Source of the DNA: Trichosphaerium sp. ATCC 40318
Taxonomy: Eukaryota; Discosea; Flabellinia; Trichosidae
Assembly (NCBI GenBank): GCA_038496445.1
Contig: JALMLS010000414.1
Location: 1-64,000 of the forward strand
DNA: 64,000 bases
Direction: 5' to 3'
Shown here: in pieces, positions 11,851 to 25,300 of the stretch
Layout of the letters: the number at the start of each line of letters is the position of its first letter
How positions within the stretch are numbered: the first letter of the stretch is position 1
The notes under the pieces: model-generated
Told to the model about the DNA's origin: nothing
Databases searched by the model: none
The model's input: only the letters and a program-made list of their open reading frames with translations
Translations under genes and position numbers: made by a program

Positions 11851-12844
11851 GACAGGTCAGACACGTTACGGAAAAGTTACAAACTATGATGAATGTTTAA
11901 GTTGTACAACTAAGTTACAGCCACAGTAGAATTAATACGAATGCTTTCAACCACTACTAGGAGCTCTGTGTTATTACTACAAGTGATCAAAGCCGTTTTA
12001 ACTAACAAAATTCACAGCTTTCATTTTTTTGCCTTATTTGAACAAACAAGCGTTGACCGATCTACTTGCGATGTTAACATTCTATAATAGTCACGTGTTC
12101 ATATCGTTGATAACTTTTATAACTACCTAATCTTGGCAGTACTCAGTAAGTGTTGCAGTATCCAAAAAAAAAATAAAGTACCCACGTTTGTGTATGTAAT
12201 TGTCCGTACGGTAAGCGTTAATTATTTGTACTGGTTATGAACCTAAGCAAGCTTTTCGCAAGGTACCGACGCTATTAATTAAATTGAGCTACAAGAAAAT
12301 GAACGGTGCAGTTGCAACAACTCACATTGTGCAACGCGTCTAAAATAAGTGTAAACTATACTTAGGTGCAATCTGTAAGTGCCACATTTAGCACGTAACA
12401 GCAGTTACTCCGCTCAGGTATAGCACTCGTAAAGTAGCAAATAGGTACTTGCGCAAACACTGAGACAGCTACTGAGTGTTTGTACTGGCTTTTTGGATAG
12501 AGTCAGTCAGTACATGTCAATCCCTCAGTTTTTTTACAAAAACGCACCTGCACCACAAGTTTTGCAATAAAAGGGGTTATTTTTGGGTCACGCTAGTAGG
12601 CTAAATGAATGGCAGGCCAAAGAGGCGCTCTAGAACGCATCGCTTAAAAAGACAACACCGTATAGTTAGTTTACCTCATTATAATCAATACCACACCTGG
12701 GTACGTTTTATAGCTCTTGTAATCTATTTTGTGATGAGGTTTTCACGCGAAATTTTTTGACTTTGCACGTTTAATGTTTGTGAACTTTGGCCGTTATTTT
12801 TTTTGATTGGCCAATAGGCAAACCAGAAACGGCGTAAGCACGCC
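11851..12844. other. Intergenic region between divergent genes
   Basis: About 1 kb separating the HRDC/PBZ gene (minus) from the C2-kinase gene (plus). It contains a CACGTG site near 12093 and poly-A/T tracts. It presumably holds both promoters. No exon is supported. Confidence 0.45.
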
Positions 12845-15582
12845 ATGGAAGTAGTAATACGATCAGCAAAGGAAATACCAACCAAAGCAGGTATGGTATA
12901 AAAGCACTACATCCATTTTAGTTACAACGTAAAGGAAAAACAAAAGGGCTGCATGTATCAATAGAAGTGAGGGATGTGAAGGTTATTGTTCATGCTAAAA
13001 AGCTATTGCGCGACGAAGAAACCAATTTACTCACAGCAAAGTTTCCAACAGAGACACACAAGATATTTCCGAAGAAATTAGACTACAAGAAGGATAAACT
13101 CTCGTTTACTTTATATTCGGAGGAAGACTCTAAAAAACCCAAAGAACTGGCTAAGGCGTCCCTAGAGATATCAAGACTGCCTCTAAATGAAGAAACGGTA
13201 CTACAACTACAAATATAGCATTACGACGCTAATTACTACTCAAGCGTTTGAACATAAAGCTCAAGGATAACAAGGGAATAGTAAAAGGTGCGCAGTAGCG
13301 ACAAGATAAATCTGCATCCAAAAAAACCCCTAAACATCAAAAATAATGCTTGGGTCTTTATAAAACTCGTCTAGAACGCATTAAAACAAAGCAATACGCT
13401 GTGCTTAACCGAATACGCAAATTGCAGTAAATCTTTTTCCAACATCCTCAAGTACTTGCCAAACTAACCTTTTTTAGCTTACGTGCGCGTATTCCCTGAT
13501 CCTAGGCGGTCAAATCCTGGAACTAGAGGCTCTCCTACAAGATCTCCTAAAAAAGCCCGTGGTCACAATAGATCACTTACAAGCGCTTCACAGCGTAATT
13601 CACAGCGTTCAGAATCAAACTCTCAAGAAGGATCAGAAAACGCTCTTCAAGAACTACAAGATGGCCTTTTACGCACTGATACGCTTAAAGACTGCAATGG
13701 AAAACCAAAACGCAGTGTAAAGAAACTAAAAGCAAACGCTATAAAACGAGATTTTCCTCATATTGCCACTGGCACTTTTGGCAAGATTTTTACTGGTAGA
13801 GTCCCAGGAATAAAGGAAGATATTGTAGTAAAGGATATGACATTATCAGGAGAAGATGCAGTAGAAGAATGGCGGAATGAAGTCAACATGATGGTGTACG
13901 ACACTCTTTTTTTTATTTTTTTTTTTTGCATCAAAAAAATCCTGAGTGATTTCTTTATTGCTGTTTTTGCTATTACCTCTATTTTTATAAACGTGACTTC
14001 TGGTCCTTTTCTATTTTCTTGAATTTCCAAATTTGATTTCTTCGTTTATTTGGCTACGCGCGTAGACAAAATGAATTTATGTACATAAAGTGTTTAATTG
14101 TTTTTACGACTATGGAGAAGCTTACGTGTTTTTTTTAATAGTGTTGGTGAGAATCCGTATGTAGTTAACATATACGGCTTTGCAAAGAATAAACGTACTT
14201 TGTCCATTATTATGGAGTATATGGAACGAGGAAGTGTGTATGATATAATTCACAGAGATAAAATCAAGTTATCTTTTATACAAGTACGTCAAAACAAGAA
14301 ATGCTTTTTCAGCACTAGTTTTTCAGTGAACTACAAAGTAGCCATTGTGGTCCTTCTACTCGTTTTCATCCCACCTTTACGCACTATGTAATATTCTTCT
14401 TAGAAGTTGCGTATGGCACGACATGCTGCGTTAGGTCTTGCTTACTTACACTCTTGTAATATGATGTATGTTTTTTATTATTTCTTTTCAATTGCGAATG
14501 TACACGTTACTAATGCGTTTTTATATAGGCACCGAGATGTTAAGAGCTTAAATTACTTGGTACGCACAACTTAAACTTAACCAAGATGCGCGTAGTCCTA
14601 AATCAACTACGCATTGTTGCATTTTTTTAGATGCAATTACTTTTTGATACTTATTGTTGCTTTTCTAGGTGAATAATGACTTTGTATGTAAATTAACAGA
14701 CTTTGGTTGTGCCAAGCTCGTAGAGCAAGGTCTTAAATCACATACTCTTAATAGAGGAACACCATTATGGTACGTGACAGCTCTGAAACAGTTTCGCTAC
14801 CTCTAAAATGATTTTTGAAGAAACTTATTTATTTATTCTCTAGGATGGCTCCAGAAGTTAAAGTGGGTATTTATCAGTATGAAGCTGATATCTACAGCTT
14901 GGGAATTGTTTTCTTTGAGATTTTTGAAGCAAAGTTTCCAGAGTGGGATAAACTCAAGATGGAGATTGTCCTTCCAGAATCCTTTGAGGTATGTTATTAA
15001 TTGATTTCAACAACCTGTTGCTGTTGTTACTTTAAGTCACAGACGAGGCTTCCTTAACCCATCATTTTCTTGCTTTATTGTTGTTGTTAATGCGCTTATC
15101 CTAGTCGTCTCATGTAATACAACCGCTTTTACAAAAGGATCCAGTTGAGCGACCCAAGGCAACCGAAGTTACAAAAATGCTTGACGAAAACCTACGAAGC
15201 ATACTACGGAAACTAAAGTATGTATTCTTTATTCAAAACTCCATTTACAAACAAAACAAACTATGATAGTTTTTCTTCTTGTTCCATTTTTTGCTTTCTG
15301 ACACTCCTCTTTGCCAATTTAAACGCTTCTATCACTTTCATTACTCGCTTAGTGCATTTTTTTGCTACTTTTTTTCAATGCGTAGACGCCCTCTACTCAC
15401 TACTTGCTATTTGTTTTCCCTGCTTACAAACTATTTTTTTTAGTGATGTGCTACCAGAGGAGCATAGTACTCAAGGTAACTCTGTTGAAGAGCAACTGTC
15501 TTCTTTGTATCAGAGTTTTTTGAAAAAAGATGCTGAAGAGGTAGACAACCTCATCTCTGAAGCTCTTGCAAACGCATCTTAA
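12845..15582 (+). CDS. C2-like domain + TKL-type protein kinase
   Basis: A protein kinase with an N-terminal C2-like beta-sandwich (MEVVIRSAKEIPTKAG onward) that may target membranes. Donors at about 13201 and 13280 splice the C2 end (KDNKGIVKAYVRV) in frame to a Ser/Arg-rich linker beginning at about 13480. The kinase domain has the glycine loop ATGTFGKIFTG, the ATP-anchoring Lys in DIVVKD, the helix-C Glu in EEWRNEV, the catalytic loop HRDVKSLNYL, TDFGCAK, and GTPLW followed by MAPEV. Distal kinase exons and a Glu-rich C-terminal exon (15445-15582) complete it. The HRDxKSxN form and GTPxWMAPE favour the TKL group. A 15-nt microexon near 14068 (QNEFI) and a 26-nt intron near 12894 are needed to keep the frame. 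These two points are inferred. Confidence 0.85.
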
Positions 15583-15904
15583 TTGTTTGGTTGCATATCT
15601 CTTTGCTCAAGATAAAAACCAAACACAACCCTGAGAGGTCCCTTTTTTTTTTTTTCTTCCCTCTATGTAGTCTGTAGTGGTGGTAAATGCATTGCCTTCT
15701 TACCAAAAAAAGAAAAAAAAAGACCCAAAATAAGTGTACAATAAAACATAGTATTAATCTCCTGCCTGTGTTGTTAAGAGCCACCTAGGTCTAATGTATT
15801 GAGACAGTAGCCACACAGCCTTAGCTTATGCCCAGATTGTACTGTGCACAAAGCAATATGCTCACTTGCATAAGTAATTCTAAACAGCCTTCAATTTGTT
15901 GTTC
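15583..15904. other. Intergenic region
   Basis: The 3' flank of the kinase gene, with poly-T and poly-A tracts. I see nothing else. Confidence 0.5.
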
Positions 15905-16148
15905 TCATCTGATATCTCCTTTTGAATTTACACTCCATGCACATGCCGGCGTTATATGATCATAATTTATTGTACTGTAAAACTGAATAGAAGTCGAATT
16001 TCTTGTTTAAAAAGTCAAGTATTGTAAAACCATTTTCACTGACTGTTTTACTGTGCTGTTAACTTAAATCAATTTTCACTGTTTAACTTAAAGCCATTTC
16101 ACAGACTGGTGTACAAAGAAACACCACACAGAACAAAGAAAGCAAGTC
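15905..16148 (+). promoter_or_regulatory. Conserved upstream block of F-box gene A
   Basis: About 240 bp immediately 5' of the F-box A start that match, in corresponding position and orientation, the DNA upstream of F-box genes B and C. Shared anchors are the string starting atgatcataatttattgta, the string gtcgaatttcttgttt and repeated TTTTCACTG motifs. The block probably holds the promoter, duplicated together with the gene. Confidence 0.6.
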
Positions 16149-17030
16149 ATGGCACAAACACGCCCTTTAAATAATTCACTTCTAAAGACCACCACAATTA
16201 CGAACTTACCTGTTGAGATCATTTACGCTATTTTTAAAGAGGTAGCAACTGGAAAAGTCGTAATTGTTGCTCTACGAAGCCTACATAACCTATCAGTGTG
16301 TAAACAATGGCATACAATAGCTGCAGATGATGTATTATGGCGTGAGGTTTACAGTATCCATTACAACCTGGAAAACTCCGGCTACACAAGTGGATGTTTC
16401 TATCCTCCATTTTTCAACCAAAATCCACCAAATCCAAGAAGATTGGACTTGTCACTCACGTGGAAGCAAAAATGTTTCACAGAGTGTGTCTTTATTGACA
16501 AAATGCGAATTAGTGGTTTCTTGATGTACTACACCATGGAATATCTTTATTCTGCGTCAGATAGCTCAGCAGAGGATTTTCTGAGCTACCAGCAAGATAT
16601 TATCGAGGAATTCGATGCACTCGTTTCTACTCACATTGATGCTGTTCATACTTTCTTGGAGAAAGTACTTCTTGATAAAAAGTACCATGATGCATTCTTG
16701 GTTTTGTACGATACATGGGATAAAAAAGCGTCCTTCATGGCGGATGGGTTTTATACTGATGCTCGCATAGACCACCCTCCATCTGATGTTTTACGTCCAA
16801 TGATAGGGGTAGTATTTACTGGAAATACACTCAAGAACAATAAGCCAGCATGGTTAGAGTTTTTGAAAGATTTTACTGAAAGCGATACATATCTGCAAGT
16901 GTGTCCTGAATATTTTGGTGAAGATATGTTTCAGGTGGTCGACGAATATACACCAGAAGATACAGAACTTCTAAAATTAATTAGTGATACTATGAGTGTT
17001 GGGTACATGCTTGAGGATCTCAATCAATAG
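16149..17030 (+). CDS. F-box protein A (intronless paralogue family)
   Basis: A 293-residue intronless ORF. Residues 17-65 form an F-box (TNLPVEIIYAIFKEV, LHNLSVCKQWHTIA, LWREVYSIHY), the Skp1-binding module of SCF ubiquitin ligases. The remaining roughly 230 residues are alpha-helical in character and contain the conserved segments RRLDLSLTWKQKCF and PAWLEFLKDFTESDTY. I do not recognise this region. By eye it is very close to two more copies at 27685 and 30319 (minus strand) over the full length, with differences clustered in the middle (residues 125-150) and near the C-terminus. A role as substrate adaptor is inferred from the F-box only. Confidence 0.88.
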   Translation: MAQTRPLNNSLLKTTTITNLPVEIIYAIFKEVATGKVVIVALRSLHNLSVCKQWHTIAADDVLWREVYSIHYNLENSGYTSGCFYPPFFNQNPPNPRRLDLSLTWKQKCFTECVFIDKMRISGFLMYYTMEYLYSASDSSAEDFLSYQQDIIEEFDALVSTHIDAVHTFLEKVLLDKKYHDAFLVLYDTWDKKASFMADGFYTDARIDHPPSDVLRPMIGVVFTGNTLKNNKPAWLEFLKDFTESDTYLQVCPEYFGEDMFQVVDEYTPEDTELLKLISDTMSVGYMLEDLNQ

Positions 17031-17441
17031 TCTTAAAAGAAAAGAAGCAAATACAAAAAAAAAAGAAAAGTAATTCAAATTGTTTTGATTTTTTGAATCT
17101 TTTGCGTTGCCATTTTGCACGTGGTATTGAACCCAAACAGTAAATTCGCAAGTTCACTTGGTAAATAAACGTGTGCACAATAAATAAGAGCTATGCTTTT
17201 TTGTGTTGTAGCTTTAGCATACAAAAAAACGATCACGTGATTTTGCAGTGCGAAATAAGTTTCTATCACACAAAACCAAAGATGTCATGCAATACAATTA
17301 CTACTTATTACAAACGGAAAACTGGTTTTATTTTTATTTGGTTATAACCCCACTAGCGAATCCATTGAAGAAATATTTGATTTTCTCTTTTTTGGTTCAT
17401 AAAAACAAGAAATCCAAAAAAAAAGTAAAGTAATTTTTTTC
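17031..17441. other. Intergenic region between convergent genes
   Basis: About 400 bp of AT-rich DNA separating F-box A and the p24 gene, with poly-A tracts near 17060 and 17415 and a CACGTG near 17126. No gene is seen. Confidence 0.5.
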
Positions 17442-18881
17442 TCAGAAAAAGTGTGACTTTTGAGAGTTGTTTACAATACGTCTTAGCCAGAAAATTTGAC
17501 CAAAGATAGCAAGACCCAAGACTACCATTTCCATGATTGACCAGAAGAGTACTTGAGAGTTTGTACCTTCAGCAACTACGATTTTTAAGTCAGTTTTCTG
17601 CACACCATGAATTCAAAAAAAACTGAACCAAATGAATTTTCTCGTCTACTACGTGAACTGAACAACAAGTAGACTACATGCGTACCATTTCTGTGAATTC
17701 TCTCCTTTGAGATGAGATGATGTTGCATATTCTGGACTTGAGAAACTTCATGTTCAGCATCAGCCAGCTCACGCATAGTAAACTCAAGATCCTCTAAAAA
17801 AGAAAAAAAAAATTAATAATTCAAAAGCGAACAACTAAAACGTGCCACACGTGATAAAAATCAAAAGATAAAAGAGAACGAATACAGCACTAAAACAAAA
17901 TTATGATGCGTACTTGGTACTAGCTTGTCCTCTTGGTATGGTTTCCATACTTCAACATCAACTGATACAGTCTTGGCTGTGAATCTAGAATAATCCGTTT
18001 AGTTTGACACAGAGTTTGATAATGAAAGGTGTCAAGCGTTGGCGTTATGTTTTGATCGTGTTTAGAAGTAATAATTATGGGAAGAAGAAAAAAAACACCA
18101 CCAAGGATATCAAATAATAGTAGATGATTCGGTACAGCGATTTTTGATGATGTGCAACGTGGCAAGTAGTCAAAAAATTGAATGCTGATGTGGAAATGCT
18201 TTCAGTGCGTTTTTACGTGGTCTTACCTTGCCATATGGTTGCTAAAACACACGGAGTATGTGCCAGGGGTCTTTACTTCGTAAATAGTATCAGACTCGTC
18301 TCTATTGGAAAGTTAAACAGACAACGCCAATAATGAGTCTGATTTCGCTTTGATCAAACGCATTTGAACTGGACGGTTGTTTTTAAACGTTTTTGGTCAA
18401 TGTTGGATTTGTCATGTGTTGATTGGCTCAATAATACAGCCAAAGTAAATATTGATGCGTCGTAGGTGTGAAAAGGGCGTTCATGCGTCTTCACAAAAAA
18501 AAATAGGTAAAACGTCGACACTTGCCTGCCCTCGAAATACATCCTGTTAAACACTGTATTACCATTGTGTTTGATCTAGACGATATTGGTGGTATGAATA
18601 AAAAATAGAGCGTTTTTTTACCTCCACGCTAATATCTAAGAGTCCACCTTCTAATACTGCCCAATCTAATTCAATTTCGTGGCCGGCTTCCAAGTCCTCA
18701 TAAAAGCACTCCGCACCACGCGCTTCAACTCTGAAGGATACCTTGAATACATATTAGTGCTATTTCAACGATGTTGTGCATTATTGACACGTAAGCAACT
18801 ACATACCTCTAGACAAGTGCAAGCACAAAAGAGAGCGAATAATACAAGCGTTAACTTTACCATCGCGGGTTTTTGTCGCAT
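17442..18881 (-). CDS. p24/TMED family cargo receptor
   Basis: A type I membrane protein of COPI/COPII vesicles in the early secretory pathway. The minus-strand start at 18879-18881 (a second in-frame ATG lies six codons on) encodes a signal peptide with core VKLTLVLFALFCACT. A GOLD-domain exon follows (RVEARGAECFYEDLEAGHEI, then ELDWAVLEGGLLDI). Further exons give a luminal coiled coil (ADAEHEVSQVQNMQHHLI) and the last exon a membrane span (VLFWSIMEMVVLGLAIFGQI) with a short cytosolic tail, LRRIVNNSQKSHFF. The tail has a Phe pair like the COPII/COPI sorting signals of p24 proteins but lacks a clear KK motif. Several internal exons (about 17920-18610) are only approximately placed. Confidence 0.85.
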
Positions 18882-18996
18882 TAGGGCTTAAACACCTTTA
18901 AGTCGCACGCAAACAAAATAATAGCCTACAACAAACTGCTGTACGTTAAACGTATCGCAATATGTTACTTACCGGTATGTTTAGGCTTAGTACACA
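18882..18996. promoter_or_regulatory. Compact divergent promoter region
   Basis: Only 115 bp separate the start codons of the p24 gene (minus) and the carnitine acyltransferase gene (plus), so both promoters and leaders must overlap here. Confidence 0.5.
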
Positions 18997-21900
18997 ATGG
19001 AACCAGCTGAATGGATTGACCGTTTAGAAATTCAATCGTTACCGCGTCTACCTATCCCTGATTTAAAGGTGACGTTAGAAAAGTATTTATGGACTCTGTC
19101 ACCCGCACTTTCAAAAGAGGAGTTTGAGAAGACCCGAAAGGAGGTTGCAGTGTTTCTAGAGAAAGAAGGGCCACTTTTACATGATGAACTGCTCAGACTA
19201 GCCTCCGACGCTAAGACCAGTTGGCTAGAAGGCTTCTGGGACTCTATGTACCTAGAGATTCGCGATCCTTTGCCTATCAACGTAAATCCGTTTTTTGTAT
19301 TCCAAGACGACCCGTTACCAGCTAAAAACACGCAAGTACGAATTTTGCAACGGTAAAAGGGTCTATACCAGATCACACATCAAATTCACTCTTTTTTTTT
19401 AAACTCGGGAAGAATTTAGTATTCTAACGCTCGAGCGCATTCTTTGCGATAGACAACTCTAATTTTCCGTTTTACGTTTTAATACCATGTGTTTTTCTTT
19501 TTTCGCTTGTTGGCCATCACGTGACCTTTTTATCTTTTAGATAGCACGTGCGGCTACATTGACAAGGAGTACGTTATGGTTTATAAAACAGATAAGGAAA
19601 GGACAACTAGAACCAGACAGGCACGACCATTGTTTTTTTTCAGTCTTTTTTTTGGTGGAGCTAAAAAATGTGATGGTCCTCAACAGAACCTTTATACCTC
19701 ATTATGACGTGCTAATATTATATCTAGAGAACGCACTAAAACATTGTGTATGTCACAATATAGGAACATGTTTGGGGTACGTGTTTACGAGACACCAAGC
19801 AAAAACTTCTTTTTTTTTTTGTCAGAACGAAATTGCTTTTGCTGTTTTTTGAAACAGTCGAGGATATGTTATACCTTTGATTTAACTCTACGTAGTCAAT
19901 GCGCATACCAAGATATGGTCGAGATATCTATGTCACAAAGTAAGTTTGATATTATTGAGAATAGACTAAGAAGAAATCAACAAAATAATATATTCTAACC
20001 AATTTTTTATAGCTTTGAGTCCAAGCACATTGTCGTCCTAGCATTGGGCCAGTTTTATAGTTTTCAAGTATTAAACAAGAATAATAAGCCAATGCAAGAA
20101 GGTGCCTTGAGAGCATATATGCAAGCAATCCTCGAAGATGCATGGACGACCAGAGAAGAATCGCCAGAAACAATTTTCCCAGTAGGCACGTGTCATTCTC
20201 CCTCAACTTTTATAATCTCCTTGGTGTTTGATTCTACCTTGTTCCTTTATTCTTATTCAAATGTATCTAGGTATATTCACAACTCTTCCAAGAGATGAAT
20301 GGGCATCACAACACAATAAATTACGAAGCTTGGATCCTAAAAATGCTGAAACTTTAGATGTTTTAAAGTCAGCTTTATTCGTTGTTTGTCTTGATGACGT
20401 TAACCCTGTCAGTCTTACTTCAACGGCTAAAACAATGCTACGTACGTATATTAATAATAAAATGAGAAAAACCAAGCGAACATGGATGACAATGAACGTG
20501 TTTTAATTTTGTTTTTTGGTACAGATTCCGACGGTAAAAATCGTTGGTTTGATAAGACTATACAGCTCATTATTTGTGGAAACGGAAAGAGTGGTATCAA
20601 TATGGAACACACAGGTATTGATGGTCATACTTGTCTGCGATTCGCGTACGTAAAAACCTACAACAATGAGAACAAGAGCAAACTTTGTTAATGATCTCAT
20701 TCTTTCTTGTTGGCCTTGCTACTTTGTTGTTTCTCTTTCTGATATTCTGTGTAGTACTGATGTATATAATCACTCTGTTCGTAACAGATGCACTTCTCCA
20801 CTTGATCCTGGAGCTAGACCAATTGCTCAAGACCAAGATGAAGTGATTATTAATTTTGATAAATTGAGTTGGGTTCTCGACCCACAACTTCGAGATGCTG
20901 TTGATAGATCAGCTATAATATTTGATAAATTTATTCAACGTACTCAAACAGTCACACTCCACTTCACAGGGTATGACTATAAGCGACTCAGAGCTGGAAT
21001 TTTTACTTTTTTGGAAAAAAACATTTTTGTCTCTGGTTTTTTTTTAATGTGTTTCAAGGTATGGCAAGCGCTTTATTGTAAATCATCGTATGAGTCCTGA
21101 TGCTTTATTACAAATGAGCTATCAATTAGCTTATTTCAGACATACTGGTAAACCAGCTGTATCAACGTACGTCGAAGGAGAAACTTAGAGAACTAAGAGA
21201 AAAGGAACAAAAAATTCGAGTTTTTTTTTGTTGACGCTATTCTACTAGGTACGAATCTGCTATGACAAAAGCTTTCTATCATGGAAGGACTGAATGTTTA
21301 CGTACAGTTACCCCAGATGTGATTAACTTCTTGAATGGTACAACTCAAAACTCCAAAAAACAAAGATTTTTTTTGGATCTTTTGGATCTTTTTGTTGACA
21401 TGTTTTTTTTTTTTCTTGCAGTTATGGCTTCATCATCCAGCACACCTGAGGACCAAGTTAAAGCATTGAAACAAGCAGCAAAGACACATGTTATGGTGAT
21501 GAAATCATGCAAGAGTGGTAAAGGTGTAGATAGACACTTATATGGTCTATATTGGCTTGCTAAGCAGAAACAACAGCGTACTGCAAATTATGAGATTCCT
21601 AGCATGTATACTGATGCAGCATGGTCTAAGATTCGTCATGACGTTCTCAGGTGAGGTTTTTGTTGGTGTTTTTAGGGTTTTTTACGTGCTCTACGGAATC
21701 GTTGTTTATCGTTCTAAAAACCTTCTAGTACATCTAATTGTGGTGGATATGCGTTGTCGCTCTTTGGATTTGGGCCTACAGCAAGTGACGGCTTTGGTAT
21801 TGGATATATTATCAAGGATACATGCGTGCATTTGGCTGTAACTAACTTTAACGATGAAGCACGTCAGTTTGTGAATACGATCACAAAAACGCTTCTAGAT

Positions 21901-22026
21901 CTTGGTACGACATTCTACAGCCTTGTTTTTATACGCTATGTTAAGCTTATGCAGTATCTAGGCAGTCTATTAGAAGAACATGTGCCAGTACGTACATTAG
22001 AGAGACGTATGAAAGCCAGTTTGTAG
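18997..22026 (+). CDS. Carnitine O-acyltransferase
   Basis: A choline/carnitine acyltransferase that exchanges acyl groups between CoA and carnitine in mitochondria or peroxisomes. The N-terminal exon from ATG 18997 carries LPRLPIPDLKVTLEKYL. Its donor after KNTQ joins in phase to the exon IARAATLTRSTLWFIK. Later exons give LCMSQYRNMFG, TTLPRDEWA, NRWFDKTIQLII, the catalytic His in MEHTGIDGH, the exon starting SPDALLQMSYQLAYFRHTGK, FYHGRTECLR, VDRHLYGL and the C-terminal FGPTASDGFGIGY. At least ten short exons are needed. There is no clear N-terminal targeting peptide and no obvious C-terminal SKL-type signal (it ends MKASL). Chain-length specificity (acetyl, octanoyl or palmitoyl) cannot be read from the motifs. 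The absence of an N-terminal membrane span argues against CPT1. Confidence 0.93.
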
Positions 22027-22363
22027 AGTGTAAGCAAGTATAAAAAGAACCGTATACCATAACCGCCCAATCTTGTTGTTTTTCTTCGTTTCAACTTTTT
22101 CCGTTTTTTTTTTAAACTACTCGGCTTTGTCTACGTGCCGGATATTACACCGTTTGACGTACAAAACACCGAAACTGTCAAATCATCAGTGTTCACGCGA
22201 TCACACGATAAGCGAACTATTTTTCACTACGCGTGTGTACTTTCACTTTGTTTCTCGGTTTCACACGTTTGACCGGCGTCAAGTGCTGTTTTAGATCGAA
22301 TTTGGGCGGAAAAATTCAGAAGGGTTTTTCAATTCTTTTCCATTTTGTTTAAACTGCGACACG
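22027..22363. other. Intergenic region / arrestin promoter
   Basis: About 340 bp between two genes in the same orientation. T-rich, with no exon seen. It presumably carries the promoter of the C2-arrestin gene. Confidence 0.45.
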
Positions 22364-25300
22364 ATGGAGAAAATACCAGTGCCTAATACGGCAGACCCTT
22401 CGAAGCGCAAAGAAGTGGTGTCTCTTTTTGTTCAAGTTGTAGAAGGTGAAGGCTTCTTAACAGGTACGCAATCACTTATAAGCGCGTGAAGGTGGTTGTT
22501 TTAAAGTAAAATGCAGACAATGGAGAAGAACCGGACTTGTATGCAGTTGTTTTATTGCCGGATAAGAAATTCCGTGTAGCTACAGATGGTACGATTGAGT
22601 CGTGGCGCCATTTGGCACTATCAACTTACAAAACGGGCGTCGGCGCATTTGCCGTATTGTTACACCCTACACATCACCGTAAATCAACTAACGCTATTAG
22701 TCGTCCCTAAAACACTTGCGCCAAAATGGTGGGCTGAAACTGTCATGTTTTTTGAGTCGGAACAAAGTATGGCGTTGAGACATATTGTTATTAAAGTGAA
22801 AGTACGTTTAAAGCATGTTTTGTTTTTAGACAAAATCTCAAATTTTATTCTGTAAACGAACCACACCCTCAACATGATCTGACAACTATTGTCTATTTTA
22901 GCATGTATTTTCATACTATGAACTTGTTTTTTGTTCACGGCGTGAACCACACGTTTTTTTTTTTTTTTTGATTTGTTTGTGTTTTTTAATCCCAGTTGAC
23001 ATTTTTTACCTTCTAGGCACGTGAGAAGTTAATGAAAAATATAAAGAATAAGACAGCAGGTGGTAAAGAGGTAGAGTATTTGAAATTTTCGAAAAAACTG
23101 CAAATCGCTTTGACGCACGTGTTTTAAATTATACATTGATATATATGTTTTTTTTTGGGTGCTAGCACGAATAATTTAAATTCGGAGTTTGTTTTCTCTT
23201 CCACCTGATTTCCCTAAATACCTAAACTATTTTCTTATGCTCCCTTTGTAGCTTGCTTCTTTCTTATATCAAGACTTTGGTTCTTTAGCATTGAACGAAA
23301 CAAGGTATGGTCGAGAAGAAGAAATTTCTCTTTCGGTTTTTTTTTCTTCCGTTTGAATGGGATATCATCCTTAGTTCCTTTTTTTTAGGGATGTGTGGAT
23401 AAATGCTGAAGAAGGAGGGTTCGGTAAACTACATATAACACTTAGATGGTCTAAAAAAATGGTACCTGTGTCATTCAAGTGCCTTGCAAAGTACGCTAGT
23501 TTATTCTTAGTTTTTTTTTGCTAGTGATGTTCTAGTCGATTAAACAATTTTTTAAGGTTGCTTCCACGCATGAGAATCAGTGTAAAAGCAAAAGCGTATC
23601 ACCCAGGAGAAGTCGTCAGTGGGTTGTTAACCTACACCCCTACGAAATCAGTAAAGGTACGCTAGTTAGACCTACTCCTTGTCAAGGTTTTTTTCGATTG
23701 TTTTTAGTTCCCGCTCTCGCAAAAGCACGTGTTTTTTTCTCACTTCGTTAACAATCTTGAAAATAGATGAAAACGGGATTGTATATTATGTTGTACATAG
23801 AGGTACCTAAGCGAGAATTTTTTTAGCTCTTGAAGAGCGTTCACTTTTTTTTTGCGGCTTTTTCCGAGGAACTCAAACCAAGCGTAGGAAAATGTTTCGT
23901 GGTCAGAGAATAATGGTAGCTCTTCGAACACTCACCAAGCAAGACATGTACATAGTTCTCAGAGTATGCTTGTAAAAGATGTGTCAAAGAACGGAACGGT
24001 ATGTTCGTTGTGGCTCCTGCAATGGTCTGAACACTAATAATTCTTTTACAGAAAATTATTCATGCCGGACTTCATCAATGGACGTTTCAGTTTAAATTGC
24101 CTTTGAGGACACCACCTAGTTTTAGATCACCTCATGGTCGTATCACTTACTCGTTGATGGCTTTCGTGGATAGGTTCAAAGTGGGCTCGGAGAAGAATGT
24201 TCGAATCGACATAGATGGTAAGCTTTTACTCTTTTTTTCTTTCTTCTTTGTTCTTGCTCTGTTACAGAAACCTTTTTGAGCTAATAATATGTTACAGTTA
24301 TTAGACCAATATTAGAGAAAATGGATGCTGATGGCAAACCACGTGCTTACGTATGTAACAACAGCAGGAATATTTTTTTATTCCATGAACGACTTGACTT
24401 TTGAAGTTCATGCTTTTTGTCTCGGATTGTGAAGCATCGCTAATGCTTTTTTTAGGAACACGTGGATGAAAAGACTAAAGTGCGAGTATGGTGTAGACCA
24501 AATCATCACGTGTTCTTCACTGATGATACTAAAGAGCTGTCTGTTGCTGCTGTAAGTTGGGTGTTTTTTTTGAGCTCTTTCCTTTTGGGTATTTTGTGTT
24601 GTCTTCGGGTACTAATGTTAGTTTATAGCAAGTTCATAACCCTACAAACAGTAAAATTAAAGTGCGACAAGTCAAGTTGTTGGCACAAGGGGTCTACAAG
24701 GCGAAGAAAAACCAGAAAACTCAAATGTAAGTGTTCGAAGAGCCATTATTTAGATGTTCAATCACACTCACGTGCTCGTAGAAAAACTATTGGAAAAGTG
24801 ACATACGATAGAACTATAGCTCCTTTTGACCAGTACGTACTAAGAGAGGATAAATGATACCAATTGCAGAGCAACAGCTCAACTTTGTTGATACTTCTTG
24901 TTGTTTTTGGATTTTGTTTTCTGACTTTCCTTTAGGTTTCAAGATACAGCTGTTATACCTTTTGATAGTTATAAGGCTCTATATCCATCTATAAATAGAA
25001 GTCTTTCTCATATAATTCATATTGAGTACTTCCTGATTGTGTCATGTAAACTACTAAAAGGACTCAAAGGTAATCTCTTTTTTTTGTTTTTTTTTTTGGT
25101 TTCACTTTTTTTGTTATTTTCATGCTCATTCACGCGTGGTAAATTGTTTGTTTCGTTGAACAGCAATTCAGTGTTTACATTGAAGTTTGTTTTTTTTTTT
25201 GAGTGGCCCATGGGAAGTTCACTTTTTTGAAGAGTTTTTTTTTGGATTTTATGCTAAGGATTTGTTATAGGCAAGAAAATAAAACTCATTGTCCCTATAT

